A stretch of 31,495 nt of DNA, taken from positions 1 to 31,495 of the forward strand of contig JBBDXJ010000150.1 of NCBI GenBank assembly GCA_040902445.1, given 5' to 3'. This DNA is from Chryseosolibacter sp040902445 (lineage in GTDB: Bacteria > Bacteroidota > Bacteroidia > Cytophagales > Cyclobacteriaceae). This document shows positions 9,334 through 17,279 of the stretch, in pieces. Numbering within the stretch: position 1 is the stretch's first letter; each line of letters opens with the position of its first letter. The translations under genes were made by a program, and so were the position numbers. Below the pieces are notes generated by a model. It did not search any database. It saw only the letters and a list, made by a program, of their open reading frames with translations, and had not been told where the DNA came from.

Positions 9334-10416
9334 ATGCAAAAGAACCCCATTTTCAAAATTGCTTTCTTCCTCTCACTGGGATTTTTTGCAACCGGGTTGG
9401 TTTTCCTTTTCAAGGACCAGACAATACCTTCAAGTATATTTCTCATCAGCAGTCTCGCCCTCATGGCAATATCGTTTCAGGGTTTTGAGAAACTCCGCGG
9501 TTTCTCCTATACCTTCTGGATACTGACCGCCGTCACGTTTTCTCTTTACTATCCTGAATACTTTACCGGCATCGGAGATTTTTCTTTTAAACTTTTAATT
9601 GTGCCGCTGCTGCAGCTTATTATGTTTGGCGTGGGAACTACCATGGGATATAAAGATTTTGGCGCGATCTTCCGCACACCCAAGGCTGTGATTATTGGCC
9701 TCACCTGTCAATTTACCATTATGCCGCTGGTGGGTTTTACTATAGCCAACGCATTTAACTTCCCTCCTGAAATAGCAGCGGGTGTAATTCTTATCGGCTG
9801 CGTTCCCAGCGGATTAGCGTCAAACGTAATGTCCTACATTGCAAATGCAAACGTTGCGCTGTCTATTACTGTAACGGCTCTCGCTACCCTGTTGTCGCCG
9901 CTCCTGACACCGATGCTGATGAAACTTCTCGCCGGACAGTTCGTGTCCGTGGATTTTTTAGACATGATGTGGGAAATTATTAAGATCGTGATCATCCCGA
10001 TCTGCGCCGGTCTCTTATACAATTATTTTCTTGGCGGTAAATTCGCCTGGCTCGACAAGGCAATGCCAGTGGTATCGATGGTTTCAATTGCACTGATCAT
10101 CACAATAATAACAGCAGCGGGCAGGGATGGTCTGCTGGCAGTCGGAGCTTTACTGGTCCTTGCAGTGCTCATTCACAATCTCACGGGATTTTTACTCGGC
10201 TATACGGCAGCGAAACTATTCGGCGTGGATGAAAAATCCTGCAGGACTATCGCTATTGAGGTCGGGCTCCAGAACGGAGGACTCGCGTCAGGCCTGGCGC
10301 TGCAGATGGGAAAAGTTGCAACGGTAGGCCTGGCTCCCGCAATCTTTGGTCCGCTTATGAATATAACAGGGTCTTCGCTTGCCACCTGGTGGCGCACAAA
10401 ACCAACAAAAGATTAA
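9334..10416 (+). CDS. Bile acid:sodium symporter (BASS/SBF) family transporter
   Basis: This is a 360-aa polytopic inner-membrane protein with about ten or more hydrophobic segments. It has the two discontinuous-helix signatures of the family: GCVPSGLASN (155-164), and EVGLQNGGLA (309-318) late in the protein. The N-terminus carries roughly two extra hydrophobic stretches (10-27 and 35-50) ahead of the usual core. BASS proteins carry organic anions such as bile acids, pyruvate, pantoate and other keto or hydroxy acids, mostly with sodium. It is the first gene of a co-directional cluster with exported enzymes; RraA follows 11 nt after its stop. The likely role here is uptake of the acid released by those enzymes, which is inference. 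Start at the ATG at 9334. Confidence 0.93.
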   Translation: MQKNPIFKIAFFLSLGFFATGLVFLFKDQTIPSSIFLISSLALMAISFQGFEKLRGFSYTFWILTAVTFSLYYPEYFTGIGDFSFKLLIVPLLQLIMFGVGTTMGYKDFGAIFRTPKAVIIGLTCQFTIMPLVGFTIANAFNFPPEIAAGVILIGCVPSGLASNVMSYIANANVALSITVTALATLLSPLLTPMLMKLLAGQFVSVDFLDMMWEIIKIVIIPICAGLLYNYFLGGKFAWLDKAMPVVSMVSIALIITIITAAGRDGLLAVGALLVLAVLIHNLTGFLLGYTAAKLFGVDEKSCRTIAIEVGLQNGGLASGLALQMGKVATVGLAPAIFGPLMNITGSSLATWWRTKPTKD

Positions 10417-10427
10417 AATATACTGAC

Positions 10428-11354
10428 ATGAAAAAATATATTTCAGGCTTAATGTGCCTTCTTATTTCAACAGTCCTGTGCGCACAGCAAGGACGCCTCG
10501 AAGACAGGGACCATCTGATCTTTCTGACACAAGAGTGGAAAGGTGAACGCTTCAAAGATGGAAGACCGAAAGTCTCCGATGAACTCCTGAACCGCCTGAG
10601 AAAAATCGGTACAGAACAAGTGTGGACCATTCTCCGCGGGCTCGGATATAACAATCAATACGCAGGGAATTTCATGAAGTTACACGACGATCAGCCTTTT
10701 GTCGGACGGGCCCTCACCGCTCAATACATGCCGTTGCGTCCTGATCTCGAAAAGCGACTGATTGAAAACGGAAAGAAGGAAGGCCGTATCGGCCCTATGA
10801 ACTCGTGGCCCATTGATATGCTTCAAAAAGGCGATGTGTATGTGGCAGACTGCTTTGAAAAAATTACTAACGGTACCCTTATCGGAGATAATCTGGCCAC
10901 TTCGATCTTCACCAAAACAGGCACAGGCGTTATTTTTGATGCCGCCGCCCGTGATATCGATGGTCAGGCAAGCATCACGGGATTCAATGCCTACGTGCGC
11001 GGATGGGACCCTTCTTTTTTAACCGAAGCCATGCTCGTGCGAATCAATGGCCCGCTGATAATTGGCGAAGTCACCGTATTGCCGGGCGACCTGGTTCTCG
11101 CGCGTAGGGAAGGCGTGGTGTTTATCCCCTCACACCTTGCTCAGGAAGTGGTGATCAATTCCGAATTCGTTATGCTTCGCGATGAATTTGCGATCCAGCG
11201 GTTAAAAGCGGGAGTGTATACACCCGGACAGATCGATACCGCATGGACGGATGTCATCAAACAGGATTTCCTGAATTGGATAAAACAAAACCCTAACCTT
11301 CTTCCGATGTCTCGGGAAGAACTCGATAATCTTATGAAAAACCGTACGTGGTAA
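10428..11354 (+). CDS. Exported RraA-family protein (HMG/CHA aldolase or oxaloacetate decarboxylase-like)
   Basis: The chosen ATG at 10428 begins a Sec signal peptide (MKKYISGLMCLLISTVLCAQ), so the 308-aa product is predicted periplasmic. An upstream in-frame start at 10389 overlaps the transporter gene and would bury the signal. The RraA fold is shown by GRALTAQYMP, the GDNLAT segment (153-158) and GVIFDAAARDIDG with Arg175-Asp176, the pair that binds substrate and metal in the 4-hydroxy-4-methyl-2-oxoglutarate aldolase subgroup. The C-terminus extends about 80 residues past the usual core. Known relatives cleave or decarboxylate 2-oxo acids with a divalent metal. An exported version is unusual. 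It lies 23 nt before the amidohydrolase and is probably co-transcribed with it. Confidence 0.88.
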   Translation: MKKYISGLMCLLISTVLCAQQGRLEDRDHLIFLTQEWKGERFKDGRPKVSDELLNRLRKIGTEQVWTILRGLGYNNQYAGNFMKLHDDQPFVGRALTAQYMPLRPDLEKRLIENGKKEGRIGPMNSWPIDMLQKGDVYVADCFEKITNGTLIGDNLATSIFTKTGTGVIFDAAARDIDGQASITGFNAYVRGWDPSFLTEAMLVRINGPLIIGEVTVLPGDLVLARREGVVFIPSHLAQEVVINSEFVMLRDEFAIQRLKAGVYTPGQIDTAWTDVIKQDFLNWIKQNPNLLPMSREELDNLMKNRTW

Positions 11355-11377
11355 ATTTCCAAATAAACTATAAACAG

Positions 11378-12610
11378 ATGAAGCTGCATACATTATTACT
11401 CCTTACCCTGATCTCCCTTGTGAATTTTTCGGGTCATGCCCAAACCATTGACCTGCTCATAAAAAGCGGCCACGTGATCGATCCCAAAAATAACATTGAC
11501 GGGATTATGGATGTCGCCATCCAGGATAACAAGATCGTTGAAGTGGCAAAGAACATAACCCGGCAGGCAACGAGAACTATCGATGCAACGGGACTATTTG
11601 TTACGCCCGGACTGATCGACCTGCATGGTCACCATTTTTTCGGCACACAACCCAATGCCTATCTGAGCAACAGCTTTACCGCCCTTCCCCCCGATGGATT
11701 TACTTTCCGCGCAGGGGTGACCACAGCAGTGGACGCAGGCGGCGCGGGATGGCGCAACTTTGATACTTATAAAGCAAACGTCATCGACCGGTCGAGAACA
11801 CGCATGCTTTCATTGCTGAATATCGTTGGCGCAGGCATGAGCGGAGGTGCTAACGAACAGAATCTCGCGGATATGGATGCCAAGCTCGCCGCCATGACTG
11901 CAAAAGCTAATAAAGAGTATATCGTCGGAATAAAACTTGCCCACTATGAAGGCAGTGAATGGGCTCCCGCCGAACACGCGGTGGAAGCCGGCAAACTCGC
12001 CGAGATCCCCGTAATGGTTGACTTTGGTCGCTCCTATCCTCCCCTGTCTCTGAGAACGTTGCTGATGGAAAAACTCCGCCCCGGAGATATCCTCACCCAT
12101 TGTTATGGCGGAGTTCCCGGCAGAGAAAAAGTGATAGAAAATGGCAAACTGCAAAGCTGGGCCATAGAAGCGCAGAAGCGCGGGATCATCTTCGATGTAG
12201 GACATGGCGGCGGAAGTTTTTTATTCGCGCAGGCAATTCCCGCCATTAAGCAGGGACTAAAACCAAATTCCATCAGCACCGATCTCCATACCGGAAGTAT
12301 GAACGGCGGCATGAAAGACATGCTCAACGTGATGTCTAAACTCCTGAATTGCGGCCTTACGCTCAATGAAGTGATCACTACTTCTACCTGGAATCCGGCA
12401 CAGATAATCAAAAGGCCGGAACTCGGCAACCTCAGCGTGGGATCACCGGCGGATGTAGCTGTGTTTAGCCTCGAAACCGGAACATTCGGATATATAGACG
12501 TAGATGGAATGAAGATCACAGGCGACAAAAAACTCACCTGCCAACTGACCGTCCGGGATGGCCGTGTGGTTTGGGATCTGAATGGAATTGCAGCAAAAGC
12601 ATACAAATAG
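11378..12610 (+). CDS. Exported amidohydrolase, COG3964-like deacetylase family
   Basis: The ATG at 11378 gives a signal peptide (MKLHTLLLLTLISLVNFSGHAQ), and the protein has 410 aa. An in-frame start at 11348 overlaps the preceding gene and is less likely. The amidohydrolase-superfamily metal site is complete: His83 and His85 (LIDLHGHHF), the carboxylated-lysine candidate Lys186 (VGIKLAHYEG), His241 (LTHCYGG), His276 (DVGHGGGSF) and Asp302 (STDLHTGS). Relatives are often misnamed dihydroorotase; characterised members hydrolyse N-acetyl-D-amino acids or acetyl-mandelate and typically neighbour SelA-like PLP enzymes, as here. I infer that it deacylates the substrate in the periplasm before the PLP enzyme at 15043 acts. 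The exact substrate is unknown. Confidence 0.9.
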   Translation: MKLHTLLLLTLISLVNFSGHAQTIDLLIKSGHVIDPKNNIDGIMDVAIQDNKIVEVAKNITRQATRTIDATGLFVTPGLIDLHGHHFFGTQPNAYLSNSFTALPPDGFTFRAGVTTAVDAGGAGWRNFDTYKANVIDRSRTRMLSLLNIVGAGMSGGANEQNLADMDAKLAAMTAKANKEYIVGIKLAHYEGSEWAPAEHAVEAGKLAEIPVMVDFGRSYPPLSLRTLLMEKLRPGDILTHCYGGVPGREKVIENGKLQSWAIEAQKRGIIFDVGHGGGSFLFAQAIPAIKQGLKPNSISTDLHTGSMNGGMKDMLNVMSKLLNCGLTLNEVITTSTWNPAQIIKRPELGNLSVGSPADVAVFSLETGTFGYIDVDGMKITGDKKLTCQLTVRDGRVVWDLNGIAAKAYK

Positions 12611-12641
12611 ACCGAATTGACAATTTATCAGTTGGTACGGA

Positions 12642-14429
12642 ATGGCGACCCCTTTTAAGAAAATGAAAATCTTTTCAAGCTTTCTGCTGAACGTAATTTT
12701 TCGACAGACAAAGATCAGCACTCTATCCATCTTGTTACTGGGCGCCAGCCTTACCAAATGCAGCACAACGGTCGAACTACCCGCGGGCGATCCCTCCAAT
12801 GGGGGCCTGTTTCTACCCGAAGGCTTTGAAGCTGTCGTCGTGGTCGACAGTTTAAAAGGCCGGGCGAGACACATGGCCGTCAACGACAACGGCGACATCT
12901 ATGTCAAGGCCCGCTTTCCGCGCGAAGGAGGAAACATCGCCTTGCGCGATACAACCGGCGACGGAAAGGCGGACATCATCCAACCATTCGGAGCCTACAA
13001 AGGCGATGGCACTTACGGCACGGCCATGAGAATTCACAACGGGTATCTTTACTACAGCTCTCAACTGGTAGTATACCGGAGCAAATTAGAACCGGGACAA
13101 CTTGTCCCCGACAGTGAAATTGAAGTGCTGCTCACCGACGATCACCCGCACGGCGGCCATGAACACGTCGCCAAACCCCTGACCTTTGACAACGAGGGAA
13201 ATATGTACGTGCCTTTCGGAGCAAACTCCAACAACTGCCAGGAGGTAAACCGCACGCCAAATTCACCGGGAAAAAATCCCTGCGATCTGCTCAAAGATCA
13301 TGGCGGTATCTGGAGGTTTGATGCAAACAAAAAAGGCCAGCTGCAAAAAGATGGACACATGTTCGCTACCGGATTGCGGAGCGTTGTAGCGTTGGACTGG
13401 AATACAGACGATAACAATCTATACGTGCTTCAGCATGGCCGGGATGATCTGTTGCGGCTATGGTCAAGACTGTATACACCCTGGCAAAGTGCCGAGCTGC
13501 CTTCGGAAGAATTTTTGAGGGTGAAAGACGGCACGCATGCGGGCTGGCCCTATTGCTATTATGATCAGATCAAGGGACAGAAGCTGCTGGCCCCTGAATA
13601 CGGGGGCGATGGAACGATGGTCGCGGATTGCGAAAAATATGAAAAACCTCTCATAGGCTTTCCGGGACATTGGGCGCCAAACGATCTGTTGTTCTATCAA
13701 GGTGACCAGTACCCTGACCGTTATAAGAAGGGAGCCTTTATCGCCTTTCACGGATCGACAAACCGCGGGCCATATCCACAGGCCGGGTACTTCATAGGAT
13801 TTGTTCCTTTTAAAGACGGACAGCCTTCCGGACCCTGGGAAGTCTTTGCCGATGGATTCGCCGTGGTGGATCCGATCATCAGCGCAAATGATGCTGTATA
13901 CCGCCCAATGGGTATCGCTATGGGACCCGATGGGTCGCTCTACATCTCCGACACGGAAATAGGAAAGATCTGGCGCATCATGTACAAAGGTGAAAAAGAG
14001 AATTTCGGAGAGGCGCAGCTTGCAAAAATGGAAGAGCGAAAAAAAGCATCGAATATCAGGCAACCGGATGTGGTTAATGACAACCTTGACAAAGGCGTCG
14101 TTGCCGGCGGCGCTAAAGTTTACAGTATCTACTGCGGAACTTGCCACCAGCGAAACGGTCAGGGTGCTTCCGGGCGATTCCCCCCGCTCGCAAAAACCAA
14201 TTGGGTTACAGGTGACAAAAAATTGCTGATCAGCATCGTTTTGAAAGGTATGGAAGGCCCCATTGACGTCAACGGCGAACAATTTAACGCAACCATGCCT
14301 GAACACAGCTTTTTAAGCAACGAGGAAATTGCGAATGTGTTAACTTACATCCGTGAAAGTTTTGGAAACAAAGCCAGTGCGGTTACAGCCCAGGAAGTTG
14401 ATGCAGTCAGGAAATCGCTTGGAAAATAA
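12642..14429 (+). CDS. Glucose/sorbosone dehydrogenase-like beta-propeller fused to cytochrome c
   Basis: The protein has 595 aa. An N-terminal signal with possible lipidation at Cys40 (SLTKCS, an atypical box) precedes a six-bladed propeller of the PQQ-dependent sugar dehydrogenase type (about 55-450; blocks HPHGGHEHVAKPLTFDNEGN, FATGLRSVVALDWN, GIAMGPDGSLYISD). A C-terminal class I cytochrome c follows (about 485-580), with heme motif CGTCH at 498-502 and Met552 in TMPEH as axial ligand. Electrons taken from a sugar or alcohol could pass straight to the attached heme. The start may be ATG 12642 or ATG 12663, and the latter gives the more usual signal peptide. It sits within the exported-enzyme cluster and may oxidise the substrate before or after deacylation. 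Confidence 0.88.
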   Translation: MATPFKKMKIFSSFLLNVIFRQTKISTLSILLLGASLTKCSTTVELPAGDPSNGGLFLPEGFEAVVVVDSLKGRARHMAVNDNGDIYVKARFPREGGNIALRDTTGDGKADIIQPFGAYKGDGTYGTAMRIHNGYLYYSSQLVVYRSKLEPGQLVPDSEIEVLLTDDHPHGGHEHVAKPLTFDNEGNMYVPFGANSNNCQEVNRTPNSPGKNPCDLLKDHGGIWRFDANKKGQLQKDGHMFATGLRSVVALDWNTDDNNLYVLQHGRDDLLRLWSRLYTPWQSAELPSEEFLRVKDGTHAGWPYCYYDQIKGQKLLAPEYGGDGTMVADCEKYEKPLIGFPGHWAPNDLLFYQGDQYPDRYKKGAFIAFHGSTNRGPYPQAGYFIGFVPFKDGQPSGPWEVFADGFAVVDPIISANDAVYRPMGIAMGPDGSLYISDTEIGKIWRIMYKGEKENFGEAQLAKMEERKKASNIRQPDVVNDNLDKGVVAGGAKVYSIYCGTCHQRNGQGASGRFPPLAKTNWVTGDKKLLISIVLKGMEGPIDVNGEQFNATMPEHSFLSNEEIANVLTYIRESFGNKASAVTAQEVDAVRKSLGK

Positions 14430-14474
14430 AATGACAAAAATGGATGATGGTCTTGGGAGGGACGTGCGGTGGCA

Positions 14475-14506
14475 TGGTAGGGACGCATAATTATGCGTCC
14501 CTACCA
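14475..14506. repeat. Perfect 32-bp palindrome (REP-like family, intact core)
   Basis: The half-site TGGTAGGGACGCATAA is followed by its exact reverse complement. Flanks GTGCGGTGG and CCACCCGCCCACAT extend the dyad imperfectly. Related copies are at 24289-24340 and, decayed, at 9163-9230. It lies in the 144-nt gap after the dehydrogenase-cytochrome gene, where its hairpin could also attenuate transcription or protect the upstream mRNA. Confidence 0.9.
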
Positions 14507-14573
14507 CCCGCCCACATTCTTCTTAAGAACCGTACTTCCACAGGTGAATTATAAATTTTAACCCTTTAAACAT

Positions 14574-15038
14574 ATGAAAACAAACAGAAGGACATTATTT
14601 AAAAAGATCACACTGGGAATAACCGGTTTATTAGGTGTGGGCGCTGTAAAAGCTTCAACAGAAGAAGATACTTCCGAAATAAAGGCTTCAAGTGTGGTAA
14701 TGGATCAGGAAATACCGTTGTTCTCCGGTGGTATCGTTCACAATGGTCTGGTTTATATTGCGGGCAAAGGCGCGCACTTTGAAGGAGACATCACGTCGCA
14801 TACCAAACACGTCCTTGATGAAGTGCAGAAAGAACTGGAGAAAAATGGTTCTTCCATGGAGCATGTATTGAAATGCAATGTTTACCTGGCCGATCTCAAT
14901 GACTATAAGAAGATGAATGAATCTTTCCGCGGACGTTTTGGAAGCAAACCTCCAGTCAGGACCACAATCGCCGCCTATGGTGGGATCCCGGGAAATTCAC
15001 TGGTGGAAATAGATGTTATTGCAATGGTAAAAAAATAA
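14574..15038 (+). CDS. Tat-exported RidA-family (YjgF/YER057c/UK114) enamine/imine deaminase
   Basis: The 154-aa protein has a twin-arginine leader (NRRTLFKK, Arg5-Arg6, then a hydrophobic stretch ending near AVKA). A complete RidA domain follows: FSGGIVHNGLVYIAG, HTKHVLDEVQKELEKNGS and the active-site Arg129 in PPVRTTI, with Glu145 in LVEIDVIA. RidA proteins hydrolyse reactive enamine/imine intermediates, such as 2-aminoacrylate, that leave PLP-dependent lyases. Cytoplasmic RidA has no leader, so this member is adapted for export. Its stop codon is 4 nt before the SelA-like PLP gene, a strong sign that the two act together: the PLP enzyme would release the enamine and RidA would deaminate it. 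Family is certain; periplasmic action is inferred from the leader. Confidence 0.92.
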   Translation: MKTNRRTLFKKITLGITGLLGVGAVKASTEEDTSEIKASSVVMDQEIPLFSGGIVHNGLVYIAGKGAHFEGDITSHTKHVLDEVQKELEKNGSSMEHVLKCNVYLADLNDYKKMNESFRGRFGSKPPVRTTIAAYGGIPGNSLVEIDVIAMVKK

Positions 15039-15042
15039 ACAC

Positions 15043-16251
15043 ATGGCTAAGAGAAGAGACTTACTGAAGGGACTGATCACCCTGCCCCTTGTGGGTACGC
15101 TGTCAGGAACCCGTGCTTTTGCAGAATCCCCGGCAGCTGAAGTTCCGCGCGATTATTTTAAAGAGCTGGGCATCCGGACTTTTATAAACGCGTCGGGAAC
15201 CTATACGGCGCTCACGGCATCCCGTATGCCTCCCGAGGTGATCAATGCTATAAACTATGCGGCCCTTCAATATGTGAGGCTCGATGAATTGCAGGAAAAA
15301 GCCGGCGACCGCCTTGCGGAATTATTGAAATGCGAAGCTGCAATGGTGACCGCAGGCGCGGCCTCAGCCATTACGTTGGGCACTGCGGCTGTCATCACCG
15401 GCGGAGATCCCAAGAAGGCCGCGATGATCCCCAATGACCTCACAGGAATGAAATCGGAAGTGATCATTCAGAAATCACACCGGGTAGGGTATGATCACGC
15501 GGTCCGCAATTGCGGCGTAACGATGGTGGAAGTTGAAACAAAAAAAGAGCTGGAATCTGCAATCAACGAAAAGACCGCGATGATGTGGTTTTATAACAAT
15601 CAAAACCCGATTGGCAAAGTCCGGGATGAAGAATTTGTCGCTATTGGAAAAAAACACGGGATCCCCACCTTCAATGACTGCGCCGCGGATGTTCCTCCTG
15701 TTGAAAATTTCTGGAAGTATACCCAGATGGGTTTTGATCTCGTATGCTTCTCGGGTGGAAAAGGCATCCGCGGACCACAAAGCGCCGGTCTGTTGCTGGG
15801 ACGAAAAGACCTCATCCGCGCCGCGCTGCGAAACGCTCCCCCTAATGGCGACACGGTTGGTCGCGGCATGAAAGTAAATAAGGAAGAGATCCTGGGAATG
15901 CTGGTGGCCGTCGAGCTTTTCCTGGCGAAGGACCACGCTGCCGAATGGAAGATATGGGAAAACCAGATCAAAATGATTCACGATGCAGCGGTATCCGTTC
16001 CCGGTGTAAAAGGTGAGATCCATATTCCGGAAATTGCTAACCACGTTCCGGCGCTGAAGATATCCTGGAATGGCAAGGTAAAAGCAACGCCGTCAGAAAT
16101 TCGGGATGCCCTGCGCGATGGACACCCCTCTATAGAAACGATGGGTGGAAAAGAAACCATCGACATCACAACCTGGATGATGACTCCCGGAGAGGAACGC
16201 ATCGTTGCAAAACGCTTAAAGGAATTATTGGAAAACGCCGCAAAGAGTTGA
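15043..16251 (+). CDS. Tat-exported SelA/DgaE-like PLP-dependent enzyme (predicted ammonia-lyase or related)
   Basis: The 402-aa protein has a twin-arginine leader MAKRRDLLKG, a hydrophobic stretch and a cleavage site near RAFA-ES. The rest is a fold-type I PLP enzyme of the selenocysteine synthase-like group: GIRTFINASGTYTALTASRMPPEV at the start, GAASAITLGTAAVI (cofactor phosphate region), NDCAAD (212-217, aspartates near the pyridine ring) and the Schiff-base Lys240 in FSGGKGIRGPQSAG. Relatives include D-glucosaminate-6-phosphate ammonia-lyase (DgaE) and partners of COG3964 amidohydrolases. Genuine SelA is tRNA-bound and cytoplasmic and larger, so selenocysteine synthesis is unlikely. Export through Tat fits a protein that folds with PLP in the cytoplasm. 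Paired with RidA 4 nt upstream. Confidence 0.88.
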   Translation: MAKRRDLLKGLITLPLVGTLSGTRAFAESPAAEVPRDYFKELGIRTFINASGTYTALTASRMPPEVINAINYAALQYVRLDELQEKAGDRLAELLKCEAAMVTAGAASAITLGTAAVITGGDPKKAAMIPNDLTGMKSEVIIQKSHRVGYDHAVRNCGVTMVEVETKKELESAINEKTAMMWFYNNQNPIGKVRDEEFVAIGKKHGIPTFNDCAADVPPVENFWKYTQMGFDLVCFSGGKGIRGPQSAGLLLGRKDLIRAALRNAPPNGDTVGRGMKVNKEEILGMLVAVELFLAKDHAAEWKIWENQIKMIHDAAVSVPGVKGEIHIPEIANHVPALKISWNGKVKATPSEIRDALRDGHPSIETMGGKETIDITTWMMTPGEERIVAKRLKELLENAAKS

Positions 16252-16315
16252 GTGAAGGGGGCAATCCTGTTTTTGCACAAACCTGCGCTGGATAGGTACG
16301 CTTATTTGAATTATC

Positions 16316-17017
16316 ATGACCCTGTTATCTTTTATTATTATCACTGTGACACTCGGAACCCTCCCGCATTTTAAAGAAGGCCTTAAAACCTATTCTGTAA
16401 AGAAAATTTCAGTGGAAATTGAACCAACCGGAAAGGGAGACCACCCGCTTTGGAAAAACGCTCATGAACTTTCGGATTTTCATTATCCGTGGGAAAAGGG
16501 AACACCTCCTCTTACAAAATTTAGAGCGATGCACAATGACACCTGGCTCTATTGCCTGTTTGAAGTGGTAGATGATAATGTCAATATCCAGCAGATTACA
16601 AACGATAAGGCGGAAGTTGCCGCCTCCTCCAGAGTAGAAATATTTTTTAGAAAGGACGACAAACTCAAGCCCTACTATGGTCTGGAGCTCGATCCTTTGG
16701 GCAGAGTTCTTGACTACGAGTGCACCTACCACCGGAATTTTAATTCGCAATGGTCGTGGCCTGCGGGCCACCTGATCGTAAAAACAGAAAGAAGGAAAAA
16801 TGGTTATTCAGTTGAAATCGCCATTAGTAAAGCCTCGCTTGAAAAACTCGGCCTGTTAAAAAATAAAACCTTGCAAGCCGGTTTGTACCGGGGGGATTGT
16901 TTTTTAAAGAATGATGGCAGCCCTGACTTCAAATGGATCAGCTGGGTAAAACCCGATTCAAAAACACCTGATTTTCATATTCCGTCGTCGTTCGGGATAT
17001 TGAGATTGGAAGATTGA
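16316..17017 (+). CDS. Carbohydrate-binding family 9-like (CBM9-like) secreted protein
   Basis: The 233-aa protein has a short hydrophobic N-terminus (MTLLSFIIITVTLGTLP), probably a signal or anchor. The beta-sandwich has CBM9-like hallmarks: ISVEIEPTGKGDHPLWKNA, FRAMHNDTWLYCLFEVVDD, SSRVEIFFRKDD, YYGLELDPLGRVLDY and a C-terminal aromatic stretch SWVKPDSKTPDFHIPSSFG. Such domains bind sugar ends or are used as accessory modules; this stand-alone type is common in Bacteroidota catabolic loci. It closes the exported-enzyme cluster, 64 nt after the PLP enzyme. Ligand unknown. Confidence 0.8.
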   Translation: MTLLSFIIITVTLGTLPHFKEGLKTYSVKKISVEIEPTGKGDHPLWKNAHELSDFHYPWEKGTPPLTKFRAMHNDTWLYCLFEVVDDNVNIQQITNDKAEVAASSRVEIFFRKDDKLKPYYGLELDPLGRVLDYECTYHRNFNSQWSWPAGHLIVKTERRKNGYSVEIAISKASLEKLGLLKNKTLQAGLYRGDCFLKNDGSPDFKWISWVKPDSKTPDFHIPSSFGILRLED

Positions 17018-17217
17018 AATTCTTTGTTTCTACTAAGGCCCCGCCTGCGTGTGAATTCATCCCTACCTGCTTCCAGGTGGCTCCCACAGAGCCCGGGATT
17101 CGTATTCGCCATTCTTTCTACAAACAGGATACTCCTACGGATTGCAAAGGGAATTCAGCCCCAACAGTGCAAATGTAATCAACCAAGATGCGTGTTACAC
17201 TGCCTAAAAATAAATAT

Positions 17218-17246
17218 GTCTAAATATTTTTTTAGACCAGACTAAA
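17218..17246. promoter_or_regulatory. Candidate DtxR/MntR-type operator, two overlapping palindromes
   Basis: GTCTAAATATTTTTTTAGAC (17218-17237) is a dyad with 8 of 10 matched pairs and perfect 7-bp arms. The right arm is re-used in TTTAGACCAGACTAAA (17231-17246, 6 of 8 pairs). The repeats lie just upstream of the TATTTTTG promoter element and 34 nt before the ATG of the DtxR-family regulator, the position expected for metal-dependent autoregulation of the whole locus. Assignment is from symmetry and position. Confidence 0.65.
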
Positions 17247-17250
17247 CTTT

Positions 17251-17258
17251 TATTTTTG
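17251..17258 (+). promoter_or_regulatory. Bacteroidota-type -7 promoter element (TAnnTTTG)
   Basis: TATTTTTG matches the Bacteroidota -7 consensus TAnnTTTG exactly. A T-rich stretch about 20 nt upstream (17227-17233) could serve as a weak -33 element and overlaps the candidate operator. It predicts a transcription start near 17265 and a very short leader before the regulator ATG at 17280. Confidence 0.55.
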
Positions 17259-17279
17259 TTAACCGTTAAATCCGGATAT

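Noticed and set aside
12103..12606. 167-codon minus-strand open frame
   Set aside because: Antisense to the amidohydrolase, whose metal-binding residues prove the plus-strand frame.
13464..14306. 280-codon minus-strand open frame
   Set aside because: It is fully antisense to the dehydrogenase-cytochrome gene, whose plus frame has clear domain and heme motifs; the antisense product has no recognisable features and arises from GC-rich codon use.
14475..14506. Intrinsic terminator for the dehydrogenase gene
   Set aside because: No T-run follows the stem and the same core recurs at other sites, so a dispersed palindromic element is the better reading, although it may also affect transcription.
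15475..16044. 189-codon minus-strand open frame
   Set aside because: It lies antisense inside the PLP enzyme gene, has no family features, and its length is explained by codon bias of the opposite strand.
15043..16251. Bona fide selenocysteine synthase (SelA)
   Set aside because: It has a Tat leader, is shorter than SelA, and no selB, selD or tRNA-Sec gene is in the window; the amidohydrolase and RidA neighbours point to small-molecule catabolism.
16252..16315. Riboswitch or leader element before the CBM9-like gene
   Set aside because: The gap is too short and shows no conserved structural pattern I can recognise.
17024..17245. 73-codon plus-strand open frame between the CBM9-like and DtxR genes
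   Set aside because: No protein features, and it runs through the candidate operator; treated as intergenic.
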